Below, piece by piece: positions 55,843 through 64,000 of a stretch of 64,000 bases of DNA. The notes under the pieces were generated by a model. The model was not told where the DNA came from. It saw only the letters and a list, made by a program, of their open reading frames with translations, and searched no databases. Source of the DNA: Coriaria nepalensis (Eukaryota; Streptophyta; Magnoliopsida; Cucurbitales; Coriariaceae). A program made the position numbers and the translations under genes. The stretch's first letter is position 1, and each line of letters begins with the position of its first letter. The stretch covers positions 10,661,501 to 10,725,500 of the forward strand of contig CP114491.1 in assembly GCA_027186245.1 (NCBI GenBank), written 5' to 3'.

Positions 55843-57065
55843 TTACAATACTATTTGCAATATGCTTTAAGATTGAGATAAAAAGTAATGTAAAATTCAT
55901 TTCAATTTGAAAAACACTTTGATTGTACTAATAAGACAGACTGTCGCGAATATTTCAAAGTAGTGTGTATGTCTTGAAATAAATAAATTTATGAGGTTTA
56001 AATTGATAATTAAGTAAACTTGCGTTTTGTAAGAAAATAAAGTCTAATGCCGACCGTGTTTATCGAGAAATTCCGATGATTATAGAAATTTTGACCGTTC
56101 ATTTCATATCAAAAGGTTGACTCTTATTTTTAAACGCCGGTGCCGATTCCTCCTTTACTCTGAGGCTGAGAGCCAATAGAAAAACAGAGTTCGTGAACTA
56201 GGGATAGAGTTCGTGAATAGAAGAAAGCAGAGCGTCCTTTTCATTTTGTCTTGTTGTTGTTGTTGCTTTAAGGAAAATCTAGAGGATCAGACAAAGCAAA
56301 AGTTGTCCCGATTTGAAATGTGGCCCTAATCGTACTCCATTTCCCCCATTTCGCATGAGACCAAAAGGTGATATTATGACCCTACCATCCTTCAACTTTA
56401 GATTCTCTGTGGAACGATCTCAAAGCTTCTTCTTTTTCTCTCTTGCAATTAAAGCAATCTGCAATCTTTGCGATTTTCGCTTTTCGATCTTTCGATTCTT
56501 TTGAGGCGGCCTGTGATTAGGCCTTAGGGATTGGATTTTGGCATTAAGCCCTGGAATTTGGATCTTCGATTTTCTCCCTCTGTCTCTCCGACTGCTGGAA
56601 TTCTTTCTGCTGGTATTTATATTTCCCCCTCTTCTTCTTTCCACAATTACTTGTCCCTTAAGACATTGTTTCTTTTTCTTACGCTCTATATTGTGTTTGA
56701 GATAGATCTGTGTATGCGATTTAAAATTTCCCTATCGTTATTCCTTTTTTCCTCATTGTAAAATTTGAATTTACGGTATTTCCTGATACTTGATTTCGTC
56801 ATCTCTTACGAGATCTCACTTTTTAACTCTTCGTTTGGACTGACCTGGATGCTGCATTGACTTTTTGTCATCCTTTTAACTTTTATGCAGGTTTGGTCTG
56901 TGGTTGACTTACTGAGAATTGGAGAAAAAATGGGAGGGGTTTCCTTCACGTTAGAATTTTGACCTCAGGCGCCTTGATTTAGAGGGTTCTTCTTTCACGA
57001 TGTGATTGCGTTTATGTCCAGAAACTTCTTTAAATTATTTTTGTTCCTATATTGAGAAAACCTAG
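55843..57065. promoter_or_regulatory. HPAT promoter and 5' leader with intron
   Basis: No coding gene. Probable transcription start region lies near 56.2 kb. A 5'UTR intron is likely between 56613 (donor TCTGCTG before GTATTT) and 56890 (acceptor CTTTTATGCAG). The stretch at 55843-56130 is the ABCG 3' flank. Confidence 0.5.
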
Positions 57066-59425
57066 ATGATTGGAAGGGTTAAAATGGGGCGTCCATCACC
57101 AATTCTCTTGGTGCTTTTAGCACTAGGGTTTTTTTTCGCCACCTATAATTTACTAACTATGATTATACATAATAGAGGTTCATCTGGGAATTGGGTATTG
57201 GATGGTTCTGATTTGTTTGATCCGGTTAGTCGAAAACTTGGTAGGGCAGGGGATTTCAATTTGAAGTTTCATGTTGCTCTTACAGCCACTGATGCCCCTT
57301 ATAGTCAATGGCAGTGTCGGATTATGTACTATTGGTATAAGAAGGTAAAGGAAATGCCTGGATCAGATATGGGCAAGTTTACCCGGGTTTTGCATTCGGG
57401 AAAGCCTGATAGCTTGATGGAAGAGATTCCTACTTTTGTGGTTGATCCTCTACCAGAGGGCTTAGATCGGGTAAGAACTTTTTGATATATAGCTTGTTTT
57501 TATTGAATTATTTTGTTATTTGTTTCCCTTTTTATACCCCCCCCCCCCCCCCCTGCAGGAACAGAGGTCTGTTTTTTTATGTTGGATTTTGAAATATAAA
57601 TCTACACCCCTTTTCGTGCCTTATGATAAAGTTAGGCTTTATGGCTAACGATTAGGATTTGGCTTATCCAGTTTGATTTCACTGGAGTTATTCTTTCAGC
57701 AGTTTTCACATGTTTCACTTCAATTCATCAGATTGATAACTTACAGTGAACAAGGAGTGACAGCTTAGTTCAAGGAGTGACAGCTTAGTTCAACCAGAAT
57801 ACACTGCATATATGATTATCATGAAATTATATAGTTACATTTGGAGTGAGAAATTCTTACCTATAGCTATGTTTCACTAAATATTAACTTTCTTGAAATT
57901 TTCATGATGGCTGCAGGGTTACATAGTCCTAAACAGACCGTGGGCTTTTGTGCAGTGGCTTGAAAAGGCCAACATAAAGGAAGAGTAAGACCCTAAACTT
58001 TGGGTTCCAAGAAGTTATATTTTCCTTTTGCTTTTGATTAAGTCTGAAACCTTACGACCTGTTCAATGATTCAGATACATATTAATGGCAGAGCCTGACC
58101 ACTTATTTGCGAATCCTTTGCCTAACTTAGCAAATGGAGATCATCCAGCTGGGTTCCCATTTTTCTACATTAAACCAGCTGAACACGAGGAAATTGTTAG
58201 GAAGTTCTATCCAGAGGAATATGGCCCTGTAACCAATATTGATCCTATTGGAAACTCTCCCGTAATTATCAAAAAGGTAACATTTTGCATCCCTATTCAG
58301 CTTGATTTTTGAAACGCAAAGTTTGAACTGAAAATCGTTATTGTATAAATGGTGACACGACAGAAGCTAGAAGAAAATTGAGTACTGAAAATTGCTTTTG
58401 AAAGTAAGCTTCATACTTGTTTTGACGTCATTGGCCTTACCCTGTTCTAGATGTTTTTCTCATAAAGATTTTGCCTTACCTTTTCCTTCAACTATCTTTA
58501 TCTAATTTTTTCCCCTATTTTAGAACCTGTTGGAGGAAATTGCTCCCACATGGGTCAATATTTCCTTGAGGATGAAAGATGACCAAGAGACTGATAAGGC
58601 TTTTGGATGGGTGCTTGAAATGTGAGTTGTATACTTGTAATTATCTAATACCAGTATAGTGGATAGTAACAATAGCTGGGTTATATAACATATTTGATAT
58701 AATTTTTGTTTTTTTTCCCCCTTGAATAATATAGGTATGCGTATGCTGTGGCATCGGCATTGCATGGTGTACGCCATATTCTACGTAAAGACTTTATGCT
58801 TCAGGTTTGAGCATTATTGGATGATGATATTTTTCTTTCAACTATTTTGATGAAAGTTAAAAAGGATAGATTATTAATGGTTTCACTGTAAGTTTTTCAG
58901 CCTCCATGGGATTTGGAAGTTGGAAAAAAGTTCATCATCCATTATACCTATGGATGTGACTACAATATGAAGGTATCTACAGTACAGACCCACCGTTCTC
59001 CTATGTATATATATACACATTATATTATATGATAGATAATTCTATTGGGAAAAATGTGTATTTCTTTGTTGGGACTACTATAGGGTGAATTGACATATGG
59101 GAAGATAGGGGAGTGGCGCTTTGATAAGAGATCCCATCTCAGTGGACCTCCACCCAGAAACATCTCCTTACCTCCTCCCGGAGTTCCCGAAAGTGTGGTA
59201 AGTTCAATCAATCACAAAATTTATTCTTTTGATGACTTTTTAAGTTTCATAATGATAGCTTGCAATGGGAGTAAAATGCTTTGGTAGGAAAATGTAGCTA
59301 GCTAGTTTCATTAAATAGATAATATTTTGCGAAGGATTGTATGTACGTAGGTGAGGCTGGTAAAGATGGTCAATGAGGCTACTGCAAATATACCCGGCTG
59401 GGACACACTAATGCCTAGTGGCTGA
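57066..59425 (+). CDS. Hydroxyproline O-arabinosyltransferase (HPAT), GT95
   Basis: Golgi type II membrane enzyme that adds the first arabinose to hydroxyproline on extensins and on small secreted peptides of the CLE type. Eight exons: 57066-57470, 57917-57984, 58075-58276, 58524-58621, 58735-58804, 58901-58972, 59084-59197 and 59351-59425; 367 residues from the first ATG, or 361 from the second (57084, MGRPSPILLVLLALGFFF). A signal anchor lies at about residues 10-34. HVALTATDAPYSQWQCRIMY, GYIVLNRPWAFVQWLEKANI, YILMAEPDHLFANPLPNLA and KKFIIHYTYGCDYNMKGELT are hallmarks of the family; the PDH stands where GTs have a DxD-like metal motif. Which of HPAT1-3 it matches is not settled. Intron 1 contains a 17-C run plus a perfect-looking cryptic acceptor. 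Confidence 0.93.
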
Positions 59426-61841
59426 AAATCTACAACTCCAGAGCACCTGCTTTCTTGCTGATTGCTTACTTGTGTCTGGCCAGCAAGTTCCCATCACTGC
59501 TTGGAGGAGGGGAGATTCCATTCATGGTGAGAGAGAGAGAGAGGGGGAAATTTGTTGCGTGTTAAATAAGGGTGTCTTTGTAGCCTCGAACACTGAAAAA
59601 TAGTGAAAACCTATACATTCTTTTACTATCTCGGGGCAATATTAACAGGTTGGCCGTCAGCCCACTCTGTAGTTCGTATAGTTTCTGTCAGCCCGATTCT
59701 GGGCAACGCAAGGATTCAGCCTAGCTGGTTCTTTTTGCGGCCGCCCAACGCAAGGATTAAACTTTAGTGCGCCTCTTTTGGTTTTATTTGACCCCATTCG
59801 GTTCACTGTTTTAGTCCAGTTTCATTTAACAAGCCCACTAAAAAACATTGAGCGATAAAGATTTTGAGGTAATTTTTGGTCCTGTTTCCAGAAAATGGAA
59901 AATTAGCGGCACTCTTCATGCAGTTTACCGGCAAGTTGAAATTTGTGGCACTGAAAAATGCGGCCCCTTTGGGTCTGTCATGCGACACCTTTTGTGCTGC
60001 TTTCAGTGATGGATATTATGCGGCACTCCTTATGCTGTTACTTAAAACAAAAATGTCACTTTTGGGGTTTGCGGCGCTTTAAGTGCGAAATGAAATATGC
60101 CGGCACTGTATTGACGTTGATTCGCGGCACTTTTAACACCTTCGCGAAGAAATTGGGAGCTTGCGGCACTTTTGTGTTTTAGGATGGAATTGTGTAGCAC
60201 GTTTGGGTTTATTGCGGCACTTTTAAAAGCCTGGAATTAATTTGGCGGCACTTTAGGTATGTTTTGAGACATCTTTGGACTTGTTTCGTAGCGCTTTCTG
60301 CTGCCGGACTTGCGGCACTGTTTTGGGGGCTTTTGCCGCACTTCACCGGGCCTGTTCTAGAAAAAACCGTAATTATAACTTTATTTCGCTAGAACCCTGA
60401 TTTTCTTGGTGGAAATGTAAATTTTTTTCTGATTTCAAATCGTTAATTGTCATAATATGGTTAATTAAGTTTTTCTAAGCCGCGTAAAGACTTTTAACTT
60501 GGCCATAACCTTTTCATGTGATAGCTAAATGGGACTATATTGGGCCTCGAGATAAGAAAAGGCAGACCATAAATTATCCAGAGGTATTTGAACATCTAAT
60601 TAAATACACCACAGTATAAATCAACGGAGAAACACTCCCCCTACAAGCAGAGATTATTATTTCATGATTTAAGTACAAATAAAGCGAACTTCAACACCAG
60701 TAGATAACCAGCAGCAAGAAATCCAGTTTCATCTCATTCACAGGTAAGAGAGAATAACAACTAAAGTCTTAAATCCAAACAGCAGTCACCTCTGCATAAA
60801 ACGAATGCTAGTAGCAGAAGCCAAAGTATTATATGACCATATGGATACCTTCTTACTCGCCATCTGAATTGAGCTATCTTACCTCTCCCATGTGTACCTC
60901 TAACCATCCTGAAGTTTCCTTAACAAGAAATTTGGTAGGTAGAGTTGCATTTGGGTTCAGAATTCTGAGCATGATGATGATGATGATAACTGCAATTCCA
61001 ACAGCTAGAGAAAGACTGTAACACAACAGTTAAAGTAGAAACTTGAGTAGTAGACCGTCTTATTATAACCCCACCAAATTCCTGGAGAGACGAAACCACC
61101 AAGGCATCTTCTTATTATAACCCTTCTCTATCCACCCCAGTAACCAGACAAGGCATTTACATTCTTATCACCTCCAAAGCATAGAAAGGTGTATCCGCGT
61201 TTCTTTTTCCTGCATGCTGGAGAGCTTGGCTAAAGTCTGCAATAAACCAAAAGTTAGTGATCTAAGCAAATACAATTCAATTATTGTTGACATAGAGCTC
61301 AATGCTCCAAACAAAACCGCTGATTCACTTATCACCAGACTATATGAGGCCAAGGTTATAATACCAGGATTATATATATATGGTATTTGCTTATTTTCAC
61401 CAGAGGTTATAGTCTGCTGCAGGTAAGAAAGTTTTCTTGGATAATTAAGCTATTTCAAAAAGTTTATTTTCACCAATGTCATACACTTGTTCAAAACAAG
61501 GTCAACAAGTGCCAGAACGAAACTAATACCTGAGGGGTCAACAAGTAAAAGAAAAGAGAGAGACGTATGGAATAAGAAAAACGAGGATAGCCAAAATAGG
61601 TAGAAATACCATTATAGTAGCAATTGCCTGCACGAAGTCAAGGCCACCAATGCTCCAACAAAGATTCAACACTGACAAAGGCTTGGTGTTTGAACTAGGC
61701 ACCAAAAGGAGGCAAGTACATTCACCAGAATCATTCTTGAAGACCTCGAGAACAAAAACATTATCTTAGATCAGATATTTGTCAAGTAAGAACTCGAGCA
61801 TGGAGAGTACAAAAATACCTTACCATCTATACTCAGTGACA
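59426..61841. other. Intergenic region with transposon-like repeats; SMG7 3' region
   Basis: 2.4 kb without a coding gene. 59.43-59.83 kb is HPAT 3' flank, with (GA)n at 59527-59544 and a 13-bp block CAACGCAAGGATT repeated near 59705 and 59747. 59.83-60.37 kb is the GCGGCAC array. 60.56-61.84 kb is probably SMG7 3'UTR and flank, with several splice-like sites on the minus strand and (ATG)n near 60972. Confidence 0.6.
59830..60370. mobile_element. GCGGCAC motif array, probable CACTA subterminal repeat remnant
   Basis: At least ten copies of GCGGCAC or close variants, most followed by T-rich sequence (core TGCGGCACTTTT), occur at irregular 25-60 bp spacing, nearly all on the plus strand. Positions include about 59905, 59958, 60018, 60069, 60125, 60161, 60214, 60244, 60309 and 60334. 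Irregular same-strand arrays of a short motif are typical of subterminal regions of CACTA elements, where they bind transposase. Similar TGCGGCACTTT repeats occur in plant CACTA elements as I recall. No clear terminal CACTA/TAGTG pair was found, so this is called a remnant. Confidence 0.55.
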
Positions 61842-64000
61842 TCACACGAAGTAGCGACCAGTCCAGAGAGACTGTCCTGGAAATTGCTCAGGCGGCAAAT
61901 TGAAATGCTGATTACCATTTGAAAGCTGTTGATTTGGCTCGAACTGCTGCTGTTCATGGTGTTGTTTCAAGTGTTCGAGCATCTGGTAATCTTGCAAACC
62001 CTTCGACATTTCCATTTGAGAGACCATGGTTGGAACTTGTTTTCCAGGAAAAGGGAAGCTCACTGGCCCACTAAACCCATTACCATGGCTAATTTGCTGG
62101 GGGTTTGAATGAGTGGGATAATGGATTGAACTACTCAGCCCAGGGCTTCCGGCAGACAAAGAAGAATTATATCCATCCAGCCAGCTATAATCATCCATTA
62201 TTTGATTGTCACTTTTGTATTCAGAACCAGGCATGTTTTCACTCAATGGCTTAGCAGGAACAGGACTGAACCCAGGTGGGGGACCAGGGTGCCTCACTGG
62301 TCGACCAACTGGATTTTTTCTCATACCTGGCAGCAAGTTTGTTACTGTATTCATAACCATGTGATCAGTAATATTTCCAGAAGAGGCAATGGCATCTACC
62401 TTCGGTGGTGGTAATACAGCTTGTAGAGGCTTGTTATCACTGTAAGACATACTACCAGTACCATTGACAGCTTGATGGATGGGAATCGAGAGAGCAGCAG
62501 AATTAGAAATACTAATCATATCTTTTCGAAGCTCTGATTGCCCTGCATGCCCATTTTCCAAGATTCTCAAACCTTTCAAGCTGTGAGCAAGATATGCTGC
62601 TTCTTCCACGGGCCACTTCAGTTCATGGGAATGAACTGGTCGCACCTGGCGAGGAAAAATATTACCTACAGATACTGCTGGTGGCCTTGAATTTGCATCA
62701 AAAGCATTCTGGTGGTAAAAATTCTCAAGTGGGGAAGAGATAGAACCACCATGAAACTTAAGATCCCCAGCAGAAACACTTTGACCCAGTCCAGTACCCT
62801 CGTATGCAGCCGGATCAATCAAATCAGTGCACTTCTCAGTAACCATTGGTTTAAAAACAATTACTTCATCATCCTCTTCCCCTTCCACAAATATCTGTGC
62901 CTTTGACTGCAAGACTCCGAAATTATTTGTTTTCTCTGCTAGTGTTTCTTGCAAAATATTTCCTGAGTTCTGAATGGGTGAGAGGGAAGTGGTAATTAAA
63001 TCGTCTGAAACTTGAGACTCAACACCAATAGAAAATTTCTTTGCCTTTGAGTTAAAGGATATAGATTTCTGATCTATCCTAACCACGTTTGCTAGAGCCT
63101 TTCCTGCAGCTAGTATCCTCTTAACTCGAGCACTCTTTTCCTTATTAACATCAGTTCCAAACGATGGCTTCCTTGAAAAATCCAAAATGGTTTGAGCAGG
63201 AAGAAGTGGCAAGAATCCCCTCAACTCAAAGTCCTCCCACAAAGCAACCCGGTTTTCGGTTTCACCTTCTTCATACCGGGTCATATTATAAAAGCAAGTT
63301 TCTTCGTCATCATCTGCGGATATTGGAACGGTTGATAGCAGCTTATTGAGAAAGGAGATATATGAGTTCCAAAATTTTGATCTAGCCATAGACTGTTTTT
63401 CATCCACATCATTGCTTGCAGTCATTTCTTGACAACAAGCCATCCACTCCATGAAAACTAGAATGCCAGGTAAGAGGAAGCTAGAAGCAGGGTCACTCAG
63501 TTGGATACACCTTTCCAATATGTAACCTATCAAATCAAAAACTGCAAGATGCGCATTCTGAAGTAGGACTGCACGCTGTACGATTTCCGCATATGTCTTA
63601 CCATCACTCTCCTTGTTCACATTATGAATAGTGAATATAAGAATTGAGACAACTCTGACAATGAAAAGACCATTCTCAAGGGCATCTGATCCAAAATTCA
63701 GCTCCTCTTCAGGTCCAGAAGACAGAAGCCTTAATAACCCATTGCTAACCAACGAGAGAACTTCTCCAAATGTCTCCAGGCTGGAGAAAAGTGCAACAAC
63801 ATCAAATTCCATATGAATTCCCCAAAGGAGAAGGTCAAGATATACCAAGTAGAAAAATGCTTAACATGCTTACCTTGTGCGTGTGAAAAGTATCCCATTC
63901 AGACGGACAAATCGTATGCAGAAGGATTTAAATGTCTCCTCAAGGGTGGATTCTCTATCCTTGGGGGGGCTGGGTTCCAGACCAACATCCTTTGATGCAA
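61842..64000 (-). CDS. SMG7: Nonsense-mediated decay factor SMG7, N-terminal part missing
   Basis: SMG7 recognises phospho-UPF1 and drives decay of nonsense transcripts; in Arabidopsis it is also needed to exit meiosis. Two exons are visible: the partial exon 63874-64000 (ending FKSFCIRFVRLNGILFTRT) and the long last exon 61842-63780 (from LETFGEVLSLVSNGLLRLLS). The intron is 93 bp. Conserved blocks: SSGPEEELNFGSDALENGLF, KTYAEIVQRAVLLQNAHLAV, LLPGILVFMEWMACC, ENRVALWEDFELRGFLPLLP and RVKRILAAGKALANVVRIDQ. The unstructured C-terminus carries the plant SMG7 motif RHPGPPPGFSPVP near residue 530 of the last exon and ends SLWTGRYFV. The 14-3-3-like domain lies outside the window. The open frame upstream of 63780 is intronic. 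A strong donor about 20 nt after the stop suggests a 3'UTR intron. Confidence 0.95.

Noticed and set aside
59876..60182. Two overlapping open frames with recurring Ala-Ala-Leu or Arg-His
   Set aside because: They are translations of the GCGGCAC repeat array and not genes.
63781..63848. N-terminal extension of the long SMG7 open frame
   Set aside because: The stretch is the 93-bp intron; the acceptor at 63781 and donor at 63873 join the conserved RTS-LETFGEVLSLV.
1..64000. CRISPR arrays, operons, ribosome binding sites, tRNA or rRNA genes
   Set aside because: The window is plant nuclear DNA. No array of the CRISPR type exists, and I saw no tRNA or rRNA I could fold with confidence by eye; a tRNAscan-type search would be decisive.

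Overview
This is a 64 kb stretch of a plant nuclear genome, almost certainly a eudicot. Genes are split by many short AT-rich introns with GT-AG borders, intergenic DNA is AT-rich with many CT/GA and AT microsatellites, and the encoded proteins are plant-specific or typically plant-like (GRAS, PADRE/DUF4228, AHL, PRAF, HPAT, HY2, SMG7). The species cannot be fixed from the sequence alone. I joined exons by hand from splice consensus, reading-frame phase and remembered family sequences. Exon edges are therefore good models, not transcript-proven coordinates.

Layout. 1-6371 (-): CBP80/ABH1, running off the left edge. 7283-8674 (-): SCL3-type GRAS gene. 8675-11967: gene-poor, AT-rich. 11968-14656 (-): peroxisomal pseudouridine-monophosphate glycosidase (PUMY). 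It shares a 294 bp divergent promoter with a plastid-type NAD(P)-binding Rossmann protein (14951-16842, +). 17320-18908 (-): a broken copy of HY2 (phytochromobilin synthase). 20008-20300 (+): a fragment of CACTA (En/Spm) TNP2 transposase, followed by decayed coding-like sequence. 22578-24172 (+): serine:glyoxylate aminotransferase AGT1. 24618-25712 (+): AUF-type F-box protein. 26373-27898 (+): FIS1. 28456-29958 (-): annexin D1-like. 31160-32248 (+): PATRONUS-like cell-cycle protein. 32769-33894 (-): ROMO1-like protein. 36272-42128 (+): PRAF (PH-RCC1-FYVE-BRX) protein. 42934-45186 (+): PPR protein like At5g01110. 47425-48090 (+): PADRE/DUF4228. 49191-50597 (+): C2-domain protein. 51916-52710 (+): AT-hook AHL. 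53899-55842 (+): half-size ABCG transporter. 57066-59425 (+): hydroxyproline O-arabinosyltransferase. 59830-60370: degenerate repeat array probably from a CACTA end. 61842-64000 (-): SMG7, running off the right edge.

The genes do not form one pathway; this is an ordinary gene-rich euchromatic segment. Some share a theme. CBP80 and SMG7 act in mRNA processing and decay. PUMY, AGT1 and FIS1 all relate to peroxisomes, and PUMY and AGT1 carry visible targeting signals. The most notable observations are the HY2 pseudogene with three disabling lesions, complementary poly-G and poly-C tracts flanking a frame-breaking CBP80 exon, a purine-only 3' splice site in the annexin gene, a (CT)19 microsatellite serving as a splice-site pyrimidine tract, candidate 3'UTR introns in SMG7, and the GCGGCAC repeat array. 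I found no convincing wholly new system.
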